NCBI GenBank assembly: GCA_009886755.1
Contig: QXYU01000050.1
Location: 31,985-95,984, forward strand
Reading direction: 5' to 3'
Origin: Flavobacteriaceae bacterium
GTDB lineage: Bacteria; Bacteroidota; Bacteroidia; Flavobacteriales; Flavobacteriaceae
DNA: 64,000 nucleotides
The notes beneath the pieces were generated by a model. That model did not search any database, was not told where the DNA came from, and saw only the letters and a program-made list of their open reading frames with translations. The position numbers were made by a program, and so were the translations under genes. Positions 8,920 to 18,596 of this stretch are shown here, piece by piece; the first letter of the stretch is position 1, and each line of letters starts with the position of its first letter.

Positions 8920-10456
8920 TGTAAAAAGTTCCCTGATTCGTTTTGATGTGCTGCGATTGCTTGATTAATATATAGGCCACACTAACCATATTCCGCAATT
9001 CACAAAATTGAGGTGTTAATTTTAATTTTTGATACAATTCTAGGGTTTCCAGATAGATGGCGCTCAGTTTTTGTTCGGCTTTGTTCAAGTCATCATCCGC
9101 TTTAAAAATTCCTGCGTATTGGGTCATAACTTTTCGTAGTCTGTTTTTTAAGACGGTCATTTGTTTCATTTTTTCCACGGAAACTTCGGGATTGCCCTCC
9201 CATTCGGGAAGTGCTTCATAAAAATCGTCTTCAAGGGCTTCGGTAGTCACAAAAGTACTACTGTCAAGTGCTGCTCGGTGGGCAAACACGAGAGACTCCA
9301 ACAGGGAGTTTGAAGCCAGTCGATTGGCTCCATGAAGTCCAGTGTAGCTACATTCTCCAATGGCATAGAGACCGTCTAATTGGCTTCGGCTTTGTGCATT
9401 TACGGCGATGCCTCCACAAAAATAATGTGCTGCCGGAGCGATTGGAATAGGTTCTTTGGGAACGTTAATTTCCAAATGGTGACAGGTGTCATAAATGGTT
9501 GGGAAGTGTTGTTGAAATTTTTCTTTTTCAATACACTGGCAGTCCAAGTGAACAAAAGCAGCGTCTGTGGCTGTCATTTCTTGTGCAATGGCTCGTGCCA
9601 CCACATCACGGGGTGCTAGATCCTTGCGGGAGTCATAGGAAGCCATAAAAGCGGTTCCTTTTTTGTTTCGCAATACAGCACCTTCCCCCCGAACGGCCTC
9701 TGATATCAGAAAAGTACTGCCATTGACTTTGGGGACTAAAGCCGTAGGATGAAATTGAACATAAGGCAAGCCTTCAATTTTTACACGTGCACGGTAGGCT
9801 GCTCCTAGTCCGTCTCCCGTAGCTCCGTAAGGATTGGTAGTGTGATTGTAAAGCTGTCCGGCTCCTCCCGTACTGAGAATAGTAGCTTTGCTTCCAATGG
9901 TAAGTATTTCTTCTTTTTCTTTGGAAATAACATAGGCACCATAGCATTTCTGATGATTGGTTTTGGTATGGTGATCGGTGATTAAGTCTACCAACACATG
10001 GTTTTCCAAACAGCGAACATTTGAAAAGGATTGAATTTTTTTGATGAGTGCTTCCTGAATTTGTAATCCGGTTTGGTCTTTGTAGTGGACAATTCTCTTT
10101 TCGGAATGGCCGCCCTCTTTGGTGAGATGGAGCTCTTTTTGCTGGGTATCAAACAACGTTCCCCAGTCTTGTAATTCACGCAAGCGCTCTTGTCCCTCCT
10201 CAATGACAAATTTCACCACTTCCGAATCACACAAACCATCGCCGGCAATCAAGGTGTCTTGAATGTGTTTTTCAAATGAATCTTGTTTAAAATCAGAAAC
10301 GACAGCAATACCTCCTTGAGCATAACGGGTATTAGTTTCTCGGAGTTCGTCCTTGGCAATCAGGATCAGTTGCAGGTCTGGATGCTGCTCCGCAATTTTT
10401 ATGGCATAGGTGAGCCCCGAAATACCACTGCCGATAACAAGGATGTCTGTTGTCAT
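8903..10456 (-). CDS. nadB: L-aspartate oxidase
   Basis: A 517-residue FAD enzyme that oxidises L-aspartate to iminoaspartate, the substrate of NadA. The Rossmann FAD motif VIGSGISGLTYA is at residues 7-18, with NTRYAQGGIAVV near 41-52. The QFHPTAL, LISEAVRGEGAVL and GLYAIGECSYTGLHGANRLASNSLLE segments are typical of the fumarate reductase/aspartate oxidase family. The C-terminal helical domain is complete. It lies three bases after nadA and overlaps nadC. All three de novo NAD genes are therefore in one operon. Confidence 0.97.
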   Translation of the reverse strand: MTTDILVIGSGISGLTYAIKIAEQHPDLQLILIAKDELRETNTRYAQGGIAVVSDFKQDSFEKHIQDTLIAGDGLCDSEVVKFVIEEGQERLRELQDWGTLFDTQQKELHLTKEGGHSEKRIVHYKDQTGLQIQEALIKKIQSFSNVRCLENHVLVDLITDHHTKTNHQKCYGAYVISKEKEEILTIGSKATILSTGGAGQLYNHTTNPYGATGDGLGAAYRARVKIEGLPYVQFHPTALVPKVNGSTFLISEAVRGEGAVLRNKKGTAFMASYDSRKDLAPRDVVARAIAQEMTATDAAFVHLDCQCIEKEKFQQHFPTIYDTCHHLEINVPKEPIPIAPAAHYFCGGIAVNAQSRSQLDGLYAIGECSYTGLHGANRLASNSLLESLVFAHRAALDSSTFVTTEALEDDFYEALPEWEGNPEVSVEKMKQMTVLKNRLRKVMTQYAGIFKADDDLNKAEQKLSAIYLETLELYQKLKLTPQFCELRNMVSVAYILIKQSQHIKTNQGTFYNADNA

Positions 10457-10459
10457 AGT

Positions 10460-11458
10460 TTAGCCAAGGGCAAGCATCCGATCGATGGGTGCTTTGGCAG
10501 CCGCGATCAATTGCGAGTCTAATTGTATTTCAGGCAGTTCAAAACGCAAGCAGTTGTACAGTTTTTCTAGCGTGTTGAGTTTCATATAAGCACATTCACT
10601 ACAGGCGCAACTTTCGTCTTCCACAGGTGCTGGGATAAATGTTTTTCCAGGACAACGTTTCTTCATTTCATGGAGAATCCCTGCTTCTGTGGCCACGATA
10701 AAAGAAGTGGCTTGACTTTCTTGGGCATAGTTTAATAAGCCTGAAGTGCTGCCAACATATTTGGCGATATCCAATACTTGTGATTCACTTTCCGGATGAG
10801 CGATGAACTCTGCCGTGGGGTGTTCCTGTGCTAGTGCCACAATTCGATCAAAAGAAAAAGCTTCGTGTACCAAGCAAGAGCCTTCCCAAAGGATCATATC
10901 ACGTCCTGTTTCTTTGATGAGGTAGCGTCCGAGATTTTTATCGGGAGCAAAAATGATGGGTGTTTCCTTAGGAATGGATTCGATCACACGAAGGGCGTTA
11001 CTGGAGGTACAAACAATATCACTTAAGGCTTTGATCTCCGCGGAACAATTGATGTAAGTCACCACGACTGCATCCGGATGTTGCTCTTTGAATTTTTTAA
11101 AATCAGTAGGAGGACAGGAATCCGCTAGGGAACAGCCAGCTTTGAGATCGGGGAGGAGTACTTTTTTACTCGGATTAATAATTTTGGCGGTTTCCGCCAT
11201 AAAATGAACTCCCGCAAACACAATGACATCTTCTTTCACTTCTTTAGCGGCTTGGGCCAAATAAAGACTGTCACCTAAATAATCTGCTAGTTCCTGAATG
11301 GCATCCTCTTGATAATAATGTGCCAAAAGGACAGCGTTTTTTTCTTCCTTCAAACGGAGAATCTCTGCTTCTAGAGAAATGCCTTCAGGTATGGGTTCGT
11401 TTATGAATCCACGACGCTGCAGCTGGGGTAAATGTATTTGAGTATCGTGCGCTTTCAT
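10460..11458 (-). CDS. nadA: Quinolinate synthase
   Basis: A 332-residue [4Fe-4S] enzyme that condenses iminoaspartate with dihydroxyacetone phosphate to form quinolinate. The start of the core reads [24 protein letters not shown]. Cysteines in the conserved [24 protein letters not shown] and [10 protein letters not shown] segments include the three cluster ligands. It is the first gene of nadA-nadB-nadC. A TATTTTTG -7 box lies 10 bases before the ATG. Confidence 0.97.
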   Translation of the reverse strand: MKAHDTQIHLPQLQRRGFINEPIPEGISLEAEILRLKEEKNAVLLAHYYQEDAIQELADYLGDSLYLAQAAKEVKEDVIVFAGVHFMAETAKIINPSKKVLLPDLKAGCSLADSCPPTDFKKFKEQHPDAVVVTYINCSAEIKALSDIVCTSSNALRVIESIPKETPIIFAPDKNLGRYLIKETGRDMILWEGSCLVHEAFSFDRIVALAQEHPTAEFIAHPESESQVLDIAKYVGSTSGLLNYAQESQATSFIVATEAGILHEMKKRCPGKTFIPAPVEDESCACSECAYMKLNTLEKLYNCLRFELPEIQLDSQLIAAAKAPIDRMLALG

Positions 11459-11468
11459 AGTTTTTATA

Positions 11469-11476
11469 CAAAAATA
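11469..11476 (-). promoter_or_regulatory. -7 box of the nadABC promoter
   Basis: TATTTTTG on the minus strand lies 10 bases before the nadA ATG. There is no obvious -33 TTG, so the call rests on the -7 box alone. Confidence 0.5.
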
Positions 11477-11502
11477 GCGAAAAAGCTACTTTTTATCTAC
11501 TT

Positions 11503-12219
11503 CTATTGAACTGGACTCTCCAAGCTTTTGATTAAATCGTCGAGGGAAAGGGCATCGGCTACGTCATAGTGGCCAATTTTTGTTCTTCTAAGCGAGCTTA
11601 GATGTGCTCCAGATTCAAGGGTTTTTCCAAAGTCGTGCGCCAATGAGCGGATATAGGTGCCTTTGCTGCAGCGCACTCGAAAGGATAGCTCAGGGAAGTG
11701 GCTGGGGTCAAGAGAAAATTCATTGATATGTATTTTCCGTGGGTGGACTTCCACGGTTTCCCCTTTTCGAGCATGTTCATAAAGCCGTACGCCATCTTTC
11801 TTAATGGCAGAAAATAGGGGAGGATATTGCAGTTGTTCTCCTTCAAAGGTTTTACGAGCCACTTCAATGGTTGCTGCGTTAATTTGTTCGGTTGGAAAAG
11901 TGGCATCGATGGGAGTTTCCAAATCATAGGAGGGTGTGGTACTTCCCAGTTGAATATGACCTGTATATTCTTTTTCCATTCCTTGGAATTCAGAAATACG
12001 TTTGGTCCACTGCCCAACACAAATCAACAACAGACCCGAGGCAAGGGGATCCAAAGTTCCGGCATGGCCTACTTTTATTTTTTTCAATCCAAAACGTTGC
12101 TTGAGATGCCATCGAATTTTATTGACCACTTGAAAAGAGGTCCAATTCAAGGGTTTATCCACCAAAAGCAACTGCCCTTGTAGCCAATAGTCAACGGTTA
12201 ATTTATATAAAGAGTTCAT
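11503..12219 (-). CDS. truB: tRNA pseudouridine(55) synthase TruB
   Basis: A 238-residue enzyme that makes pseudouridine 55 in the T arm of tRNAs. The catalytic motif KVGHAGTLDPLASGLL has the nucleophilic Asp at residue 57. The LLLVDKPLNWTS entry, the substrate-loop region with YPPLFSAIKKDGVRLYEHAR, and RVRCSKGTYIRSLAHDFG are all present. It lacks a C-terminal PUA domain, as is usual for Bacteroidota TruB. Its first 17 bases overlap the end of uppP, so it is the last gene of the ftsX-DUF3098-uppP-truB run. Confidence 0.97.
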   Translation of the reverse strand: MNSLYKLTVDYWLQGQLLLVDKPLNWTSFQVVNKIRWHLKQRFGLKKIKVGHAGTLDPLASGLLLICVGQWTKRISEFQGMEKEYTGHIQLGSTTPSYDLETPIDATFPTEQINAATIEVARKTFEGEQLQYPPLFSAIKKDGVRLYEHARKGETVEVHPRKIHINEFSLDPSHFPELSFRVRCSKGTYIRSLAHDFGKTLESGAHLSSLRRTKIGHYDVADALSLDDLIKSLESPVQ

Positions 12220-12994
12220 AGCCTAAAGCAAGAAGTCCAACCAACAAACAGTAGAGTGCGAAGTAGGAGAGTTGACTGCGCTTGACCAAGGCAATCATCC
12301 ACCGGCATGCGACTATGCCCGTTATAAAAGCGGCTACAAAACCAATAGTAAGCGGTAAGAAAGCAACTTCCACGGGTGCCGAGTCCATATCCAATATACG
12401 TTTGAGCATACTCCCCAGAATGAGTGGAATCACCATCAAAAAAGAAAAACGGGCTGCTTTTTCCCGTTTGATCCCCAATAGGACAGCAGTGGCAATGGTA
12501 GCTCCACTTCTAGAAATACCCGGTAGAATAGCAATGGCCTGCGCCATGCCGATTAGGGCTGCATTTTTGGAAGAAAGAGGACGCCCTTCCAAACCTTTTC
12601 GATCGGCAATGCGAAGCAACAGTGCTGTTAGTAGTAAAGCGGTACCAACGAGCACTAAATTCCCTTCAAAAAGTTGCGCGATTTGATCTTCTAAAAAAAG
12701 ACCAACCCCTGCAGCTGGAATCATGGAAATCACGATGAAAAGAGCAAATGTCCAGCTTTCATTTTTTTTGAATTCCAAAAGACCTTTGAGAATGGCACCA
12801 ATATCCTTTCGGAAAACATAAACCGTACTCAAGGCAGTGGCGGTGTGCAATACGATGGTTAGGAGAAGGCCCTCTTGGGGTACAGTGTCACCGAGAAAAA
12901 CTTTAGCCAATTCCAAATGACCGCTGGAGGAAACAGGTAGAAATTCTGTAAGCCCTTGAATAATCCCTAACAAAAGGGCCGAGAGCCATTCCAT
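12203..12994 (-). CDS. uppP: Undecaprenyl-diphosphatase UppP (BacA)
   Basis: A 263-residue inner-membrane phosphatase that regenerates undecaprenyl phosphate for cell-wall synthesis and confers bacitracin tolerance when overproduced. It has about eight membrane helices. Both signature motifs are present: GLTEFLPVSSSGHLEL at residues 15-30 and GISRSGATIATAVLLG near 158. The start codon shares one base with the stop of the DUF3098 gene upstream, so translation is probably coupled. Confidence 0.97.
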   Translation of the reverse strand: MEWLSALLLGIIQGLTEFLPVSSSGHLELAKVFLGDTVPQEGLLLTIVLHTATALSTVYVFRKDIGAILKGLLEFKKNESWTFALFIVISMIPAAGVGLFLEDQIAQLFEGNLVLVGTALLLTALLLRIADRKGLEGRPLSSKNAALIGMAQAIAILPGISRSGATIATAVLLGIKREKAARFSFLMVIPLILGSMLKRILDMDSAPVEVAFLPLTIGFVAAFITGIVACRWMIALVKRSQLSYFALYCLLVGLLALGYELFI

Positions 12995-13230
12995 TAAGCT
13001 TTTGTTTTGGCAAAAATAGAATAGACAGCCATCCCAAATCCGATGAGAACCAAGCTAGGAGCCAAACGGATGCGACGGAAACTGAAAATATCAGGATTGA
13101 ATACTGAGGGATCTTCACTGCCTCCTCCTGACATTAGAACAAACCCCAAGGCAATGATCCCCAAAGCAACAAGGAGTAAGCGGTAATTTTTTTTATCAAA
13201 AATGAAGGTTTTCTTTTTTTTAGATTCCAT
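12994..13230 (-). CDS. DUF3098 family small membrane protein
   Basis: A 78-residue protein with a Lys-rich N-terminus and two membrane helices (about residues 17-34 and 57-73), joined by a short segment with a glycine run followed by DPSVFNPDIFSFRRI. That pattern and the place between ftsX and uppP match DUF3098, a Bacteroidota family of unknown function. Its constant linkage to FtsX and UppP suggests a part in cell-envelope growth or division, which is inference only. Confidence 0.85.
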   Translation of the reverse strand: MESKKKKTFIFDKKNYRLLLVALGIIALGFVLMSGGGSEDPSVFNPDIFSFRRIRLAPSLVLIGFGMAVYSIFAKTKA

Positions 13231-13241
13231 AGTAGTAAGGC

Positions 13242-14120
13242 TTAATAAACAGCGTCGGTCTTTAAGTTCAGGTATAATTGAGTGGCGAAATAGGTGCTAA
13301 AATAAGTGATGCTCAACCCTAGTGCCACTACAATTCCAAGAATTATGGCGGGTTCCTCTGGGTGGCGGAGAATTTGCAGTTCTGGAAAACGCTGATCCAA
13401 TTCCCAAACCACGGCAGCAATTCCTGCACTGGCAATCAATGATGCCGCCAAGCCTAACTGAACATGAGTTCGGATAAACGGACGTCTGATAAATCGTTTG
13501 TGTGCGCCTACCAGTTGCATGGTTTTGATGACAAAACGCTTGGAGTGAATCGACAGACGAATGGAGCTGTTGATCAGCAACATGGCTACAACCACAAATA
13601 ATACGGCGGCAAACAACAGCCAGTAACTAATTTTTTGAATATTGGCATCTAGTAATTCTAGGAGCGGCTGATCATAGATGATCTCATCCACAAAACTGTT
13701 GTTCTCAAAAGAAGCACTGATGTTCTTCACAAAAAAGGGGGTCGCATAGTCCGCATTGAAATAGACATCTACCGAAGCCAAGAGTGGATTATAACCTAAA
13801 AACTCCATAAAGTCTTCGCCAATTTCGTTGGTATGAATTTGGGCGGCCTCTTCTTTGGAAACCCAAACAACCTTTTTTGTAGCAGTGTTCAATCGGAGCG
13901 TTTTGATCAGCTGCTGAACTTCGATTTCTTTGACTGAATCGTTAATGTATAAGGTTAAGGCAATTTGTTCTTTGAAATGGTCAGCGACCTTTTTGGAGTT
14001 TAACAACAAGGCACCTAGAATGCCTACCAGAAACAACACTAGGGAGATACTGATAACCACTGAAAAATAGGTGTTTCTGAGGCGGCGTTTTTGAAACCGG
14101 TCTTCTGAGGACTTATGCAA
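13242..14120 (-). CDS. ftsX: Cell division protein FtsX
   Basis: A 292-residue ABC-type permease subunit that, with the ATPase FtsE, controls septal peptidoglycan hydrolases. The layout is one helix (about 20-43), an extracytoplasmic loop domain (50-160), then three helices in the C-terminal FtsX permease domain (about 165-285). An FtsE gene is not adjacent. The only available start before the first helix is TTG at 14120, since an in-frame stop lies at 14127-14129. It leads the ftsX-DUF3098-uppP-truB operon and is divergent from leuS. Confidence 0.93.
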   Translation of the reverse strand: MHKSSEDRFQKRRLRNTYFSVVISISLVLFLVGILGALLLNSKKVADHFKEQIALTLYINDSVKEIEVQQLIKTLRLNTATKKVVWVSKEEAAQIHTNEIGEDFMEFLGYNPLLASVDVYFNADYATPFFVKNISASFENNSFVDEIIYDQPLLELLDANIQKISYWLLFAAVLFVVVAMLLINSSIRLSIHSKRFVIKTMQLVGAHKRFIRRPFIRTHVQLGLAASLIASAGIAAVVWELDQRFPELQILRHPEEPAIILGIVVALGLSITYFSTYFATQLYLNLKTDAVY

Positions 14121-14208
14121 TGCTGTTTATTTTGAGTAAAAATAAGAAACAAACCCATACGGGACTACTTTTAGGGCTTTCAAACTTTTTCTTTCAGGGG
14201 TAGTGCCG

Positions 14209-14216
14209 TATTTTTG
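14209..14216 (+). promoter_or_regulatory. -7 box of the leuS promoter
   Basis: TATTTTTG lies 18 bases before the GTG at 14235. The in-frame TTG at 14214 is the tail of this box, which argues against the longer reading of leuS. Confidence 0.55.
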
Positions 14217-14234
14217 GGCTTTAAAAAAAAAGGT

Positions 14235-17048
14235 GTGAGTTACGACTTTAAAGCGATTGAAGCCAAATGGCAACAATATTGGGCTAAAAACCAAACCTAT
14301 AAGGCAGACAACAATAGTACCCAGCCCAAATACTATGTTTTGGATATGTTTCCCTACCCTTCCGGGGCGGGCTTGCATGTAGGGCATCCACTCGGCTATA
14401 TTGCGAGTGATATTGTTGCACGCTACTATCGGCACAAAGGCTATAATGTACTTCATCCACAAGGCTATGACTCTTTTGGGTTGCCTGCAGAACAATATGC
14501 CATTCAAACGGGGCAACATCCTGCAAAAACCACCAAAAATAATATCGAACGCTATCGGCAGCAGCTCGATCGCATGGGTTTTTCCTTTGATTGGAGTCGT
14601 GAAATCCGAACATCCAACGCCGATTATTACAAATGGACACAGTGGATTTTTCTACTCCTTTTCGACCACTATTATTGTGTCGATACTGACAAGGCACAAC
14701 CGATTTCACAGCTAATCGACCGTTTCCAAAAGGAGGGTAATAGTCAATTCGCAGCCATTTGCGATGCTGACACTCCTATTTTTTCGGCCTCCGAATGGCA
14801 AGACTATTCCGAAGAACAACAGCAGGAATTGCTTTTGAAATATCGATTGACCTATTTGGCCGAATCCGAAGTAAACTGGTGTCCTGCTTTGGGAACTGTT
14901 TTGGCGAACGATGAAATTATTGATGGTGTTTCTGAACGGGGAGGACATTCCGTAACCAAAAAGAGTATGCGGCAATGGAGTATGCGGATTGGTGCCTATG
15001 CCGAACGCTTACTTCAAGGGCTTAACACTATTGATTGGCCAGAACCGCTAAAAGAAATGCAGCGCAATTGGATTGGAAAATCTACCGGTGCCAATGTACA
15101 GTTTGCCATAGCAGGACATGCGGAACAGATAGAAGTATTTACTACGCGTCCCGACACACTTTTTGGCGTTAGTTTTATGACTTTGGCACCTGAGTTGGAA
15201 TTGGTACAACAAATCACAACTCCAGAACAGCAAGAGGCTGTGACCGCCTATATTGAAAAAACAAAACAGCGATCGGAACGCGATCGTCAATCCGATGTAA
15301 AATCCATTTCGGGGGTCTTTACGGGGGCTTATGCTTTGCATCCATTTACCCAAGAACGGGTCCCTATTTGGGTCGGAGATTATGTTCTTGCGGGCTATGG
15401 AACAGGTGCTGTGATGGCTGTTCCTTGTGGCGATCAACGTGATTATAATTTTGCCAAGCATTTTGATCTGCTGATCCCTAATATTTTTGAGGGCATTGAC
15501 ATATCAGAAGCCGCGTATGCAGAAAAGGGAAGTACTCCTTTGTGCGATTCTGATTTTCTAAACGGATTGGCTTATGAGGAGGCACTTCCAAAGGTCATAG
15601 AAGCATTAGAAGCTGCTGGAAAAGGAAAAGGAAGTGTTACCTATCGTTTGCGAGATGCTATTTTTTCCCGCCAACGGTATTGGGGAGAACCCATTCCTAT
15701 TTACTACAAAAACAACCTCCCTTGCCCGTTGACTCTAGAAGATTTGCCCCTAGAGTTACCTGCGGTTGAAAAATACCTTCCCACGCCAGAAGGAAACCCA
15801 CCCTTGGGGAATGCAACTGAATGGGGCTGGGATGAAAAGGCTCGAAAAGTGGTTGCTGTTTCAGAAATTGATCATCAGACCGTTTTTCCGTTGGAGCTAA
15901 ACACCATGCCCGGATGGGCGGGTAGTTCTTGGTATTTCTATCGTTATATGGATGCTCAAAACAGCCAAGCCTTTGCTGATAAAAAAGCCGTGGATTATTG
16001 GCAAGATGTGGATCTCTATCTTGGGGGAAGCGAACACGCTACTGGCCACTTGTTGTACTCCCGTTTTTGGCAAAAATTCCTTTATGACTTGGGGGAGTTG
16101 CCAGTAGATGAGTATGCTAAAAAACTGATCAATCAAGGAATGATTTTGGGGGAATCTGCCATTGCTTATCGCAAACCCGGAACCAATTCTTACGTTTCCA
16201 AAGGTCTGGTGGGTGATGCCAAAATGGAAGCCATACGTGTGGATGTCAATTTGGTAAATACCTCCTATGAGCTCGATTTGGACGGTCTGCGTGCATGGCA
16301 ACCACAGTTTGCCGATGCTGATTTTGAATTGGAAGCAGGTAAGTTTATTGTCGGCACCGAGGTCGAAAAAATGTCCAAATCCAAGTACAATGTCGTTAAT
16401 CCAGATGCCATTTGCGATCGCTATGGTGCCGACACGCTTCGTATGTATGAAATGTTTTTAGGTCCCTTGGAGCAAGCCAAGCCATGGAATACAGCAGGTA
16501 TTTCTGGAGTGCACTCTTTTCTAAAAAAACTATGGCGCCTTTTCTTTGAGGACGAAAAACTCCGCCTGTCAGAAGAAGAGCCTTCAGCGGCAGCATACAA
16601 AAGCTTGCATCAGACAATTAAAAAAATCAATACGGATATTGCTCAGTTTTCCTTCAACACCTGTATCAGTACCTTTATGATTTGTGTCAATGAATTGAGT
16701 GCTGAAGGCACCGCATCTCGTAAAATAGTAGAACCTTTGGTAGTGCTTTTGGCTCCATTTGCACCGCATATTGCTGAAGAATTGTGGGAGAAATTGGGAC
16801 ACAAAGAATCAATAACAACTGCCGGGTATCCTATCCATGATGAGAAGTACCTTAAGGAAACAGAAAAAGAATATCCCGTTTCTTTCAATGGGAAAATGCG
16901 ATTCACCTATTCTTTGCCGTTGGATATGGACAAAGCGGCCATCGAAAAACAGATTTTAGCGGAGCCACAAACACAAAAGTACTTGGAAGGAAAAACACCC
17001 AAAAAGGTAATTGTGGTTCCTGGAAAAATAATCAACATCGTATTGTAA
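14235..17048 (+). CDS. leuS: Leucine--tRNA ligase
   Basis: A 937-residue class I synthetase. The HIGH-type motif is HVGH at residues 48-51 within YPSGAGLHVGHPLGY. The CP1 editing domain holds TTRPDTLFGVSFMTLAPE and YGTGAVMAVPCGDQRD. The KMSKS motif is in VEKMSKSKYNVVNPD, followed by the anticodon-binding helical domain. I choose GTG 14235 (reading VSYDFKAIEAKWQ). The upstream in-frame TTG at 14214 lies in the promoter box. The stop shares one base with the ATG of the SemiSWEET gene. Length and motifs are normal for Bacteroidota LeuRS. Confidence 0.97.
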   Translation: MSYDFKAIEAKWQQYWAKNQTYKADNNSTQPKYYVLDMFPYPSGAGLHVGHPLGYIASDIVARYYRHKGYNVLHPQGYDSFGLPAEQYAIQTGQHPAKTTKNNIERYRQQLDRMGFSFDWSREIRTSNADYYKWTQWIFLLLFDHYYCVDTDKAQPISQLIDRFQKEGNSQFAAICDADTPIFSASEWQDYSEEQQQELLLKYRLTYLAESEVNWCPALGTVLANDEIIDGVSERGGHSVTKKSMRQWSMRIGAYAERLLQGLNTIDWPEPLKEMQRNWIGKSTGANVQFAIAGHAEQIEVFTTRPDTLFGVSFMTLAPELELVQQITTPEQQEAVTAYIEKTKQRSERDRQSDVKSISGVFTGAYALHPFTQERVPIWVGDYVLAGYGTGAVMAVPCGDQRDYNFAKHFDLLIPNIFEGIDISEAAYAEKGSTPLCDSDFLNGLAYEEALPKVIEALEAAGKGKGSVTYRLRDAIFSRQRYWGEPIPIYYKNNLPCPLTLEDLPLELPAVEKYLPTPEGNPPLGNATEWGWDEKARKVVAVSEIDHQTVFPLELNTMPGWAGSSWYFYRYMDAQNSQAFADKKAVDYWQDVDLYLGGSEHATGHLLYSRFWQKFLYDLGELPVDEYAKKLINQGMILGESAIAYRKPGTNSYVSKGLVGDAKMEAIRVDVNLVNTSYELDLDGLRAWQPQFADADFELEAGKFIVGTEVEKMSKSKYNVVNPDAICDRYGADTLRMYEMFLGPLEQAKPWNTAGISGVHSFLKKLWRLFFEDEKLRLSEEEPSAAAYKSLHQTIKKINTDIAQFSFNTCISTFMICVNELSAEGTASRKIVEPLVVLLAPFAPHIAEELWEKLGHKESITTAGYPIHDEKYLKETEKEYPVSFNGKMRFTYSLPLDMDKAAIEKQILAEPQTQKYLEGKTPKKVIVVPGKIINIVL

Positions 17049-17308
17049 TGACGGATTTTCAAATTGAATTACTAGGCTTTGCTGCTGCCTTTTTAACCAC
17101 TTTTGGTTTTGTTCCACAAGCCATAAAAATTTTCAAATCTAAAGACACTTCGAGTATTTCCTTGAGCATGTATGTGGTATTGTTGTTGGGGGTTTCGCTC
17201 TGGCTGGTCTATGGGATTTTGTTGCAACGTCCGGCTATTATTTTGGCAAATTCAGTTTCTATGATCCTCCAATTATGGATCATCATAATAACGTTAAAAC
17301 ACCGTTAA
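17048..17308 (+). CDS. SemiSWEET-family sugar transporter
   Basis: An 86-residue protein of three membrane helices with the PQ-loop motif (GFVPQAIKIFKSKDTSSIS, about residues 21-39), the mark of the MtN3/SemiSWEET family. Bacterial SemiSWEETs dimerise to form a facilitative sugar channel. The substrate here is unknown. The ATG overlaps the last base of leuS, so the pair is transcribed together, which probably reflects compact packing rather than shared function. Confidence 0.9.
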   Translation: MTDFQIELLGFAAAFLTTFGFVPQAIKIFKSKDTSSISLSMYVVLLLGVSLWLVYGILLQRPAIILANSVSMILQLWIIIITLKHR

Positions 17309-17356
17309 TAAACCCTTTCAATTCCTAGTTTCGTAGTATTTTTAAAATAAAAAATA

Positions 17357-18043
17357 ATGTATCTAATCATCGTTCTTGCAACAGCCGGTTTTAGTATGTG
17401 GGTAAGTAGCACCTTAAAACGCAAATTCAAAAAATATTCTCAGCAATCCCTCCAGAGTGGTATGTCAGGAAAAGAAATTGCAGAGCAAATGCTAATGGAG
17501 CACGGCATACGATATGTAAAAGTGGTTTCTATTTCGGGAATGCTAAGCGATCATTACAATCCCAAAACCAAAACAGTAAACCTGAGTGAAGGCGTCTATT
17601 CCCAGCGCAATGCTGCCGCAGCGGCGGTGGCAGCGCACGAATGTGGACATGCAGTACAACACGCCACAGGCTATGAGTGGCTTCAGATGCGATCAACACT
17701 GGTGCCCGCTGTTAGTGTCGCCTCCAATCTGTCTATGTGGGTTATTTTTGGGGGATTGGTAGCCATGCAAACCCTAGCTTTTGGACAAACCATTGCAATG
17801 ATTGGTGTTGGAATGTTTGGTTTGGGAACCTTGTTTAGTTTCATCACACTACCAGTAGAATACGACGCCAGCAATCGCGCTTTGGCTTGGCTCAAACGCA
17901 AACAAATAGTCACCCAGCAGGAATTGGTCGGGGCAGAGGATGCTTTGAAATGGGCGGCACGCACCTATGTAGTGGCTGCTATTGGTTCGCTAGCTACACT
18001 GATCTACTTGGCTTTTCGGGTCGCAGGTAATAGCCGCGATTAA
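17357..18043 (+). CDS. YugP-like membrane zinc metallopeptidase
   Basis: A 228-residue membrane protein with the zinc-peptidase motif HECGHAVQH at residues 94-102, flanked by an N-terminal helix (1-18) and two or three helices after about residue 115. The NLSEGVYSQRNAAAAAVAAHECGH run is typical of the YugP/zinc metallopeptidase type 2 family. The family is widespread, but its physiological substrate is not established. The C-terminus keeps the EYDASNRALAWL segment, likely carrying a further metal ligand. It is convergent with the Lrp-type gene, two bases away. Confidence 0.9.
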   Translation: MYLIIVLATAGFSMWVSSTLKRKFKKYSQQSLQSGMSGKEIAEQMLMEHGIRYVKVVSISGMLSDHYNPKTKTVNLSEGVYSQRNAAAAAVAAHECGHAVQHATGYEWLQMRSTLVPAVSVASNLSMWVIFGGLVAMQTLAFGQTIAMIGVGMFGLGTLFSFITLPVEYDASNRALAWLKRKQIVTQQELVGAEDALKWAARTYVVAAIGSLATLIYLAFRVAGNSRD

Positions 18044-18045
18044 TA

Positions 18046-18519
18046 TCACAGCTGAATTTGCCGTTGGATCTGTTGGTCTAAGGAAATATAGGTTTCCGTT
18101 CGTGAAATTCCCTCAATGGTCTGTACTTTGGTATTCAACACCTGCATTAGGTGTTCGTTGTCTCGACAGAGTATTTTGACTAACACACTCCAGTTTCCAG
18201 TAGTATAGTGACATTCAATCACCTCAGGAACTTTTTTCAGCTGGCGTACTGCTTCTTGATTACGCAATGCCTGATCGAGGTAAATCCCAATAAAAGCTAA
18301 GGTTTTATAGCCCAGCACTTTCGGGTCAATTAATACTTGAGACCCAGCAATCAGTTTAGATTTCTCTAATTTCTTTAGTCGTTGATGGACAGCGGTACCC
18401 GATATTCCTACTTCTTTAGCAATACTGTTCACAGGACTTCTAGCATCGGTCATTAGTCGTTTCAAGATCAATTTATCGATGCCGTCTAGTTGTACTTCGT
18501 TGTCGGAAATTCTAGCCAT
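18046..18519 (-). CDS. Lrp/AsnC-family transcriptional regulator
   Basis: A 157-residue regulator with an N-terminal AsnC-type winged helix (DGIDKLILKRLMTDARSP at about residues 10-27, recognition helix in GISGTAVHQRLKKLEK). A C-terminal RAM ligand-binding domain follows, with GYKTLAFIGIYLD and ETYISLDQQI. Such proteins sense amino acids and bind as octamers. Which genes it controls is not visible. I use ATG 18519 because a near-consensus promoter lies directly upstream; the longer frame to 18558 would start in the promoter region. Confidence 0.95.
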   Translation of the reverse strand: MARISDNEVQLDGIDKLILKRLMTDARSPVNSIAKEVGISGTAVHQRLKKLEKSKLIAGSQVLIDPKVLGYKTLAFIGIYLDQALRNQEAVRQLKKVPEVIECHYTTGNWSVLVKILCRDNEHLMQVLNTKVQTIEGISRTETYISLDQQIQRQIQL

Positions 18520-18539
18520 GGTATTTGATATGTAAGCTG

Positions 18540-18567
18540 CAAAGGTACTTTTTCGCAATTAATACAA
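18540..18567 (-). promoter_or_regulatory. Full Bacteroidota promoter of the Lrp-type gene
   Basis: On the minus strand TTG (18565-18567), 17 bases of spacer and TACCTTTG (18540-18547) match the TTG-N17/23-TAnnTTTG consensus. The ATG at 18519 follows 20 bases later. It lies in the short divergent gap shared with the DUF423 gene. Confidence 0.8.
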
Positions 18568-18596
18568 TATATTCGCTAGTAATTATTTAAAAAACA

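Noticed and set aside
11598..12020. A 140-codon frame on the same strand inside truB
   Set aside because: It is out of frame with a clear TruB having its catalytic motif, and has no independent signal.
14214..14235. TTG 14214 as the leuS start
   Set aside because: It is the end of the TATTTTTG box; GTG 14235 gives the usual N-terminus.
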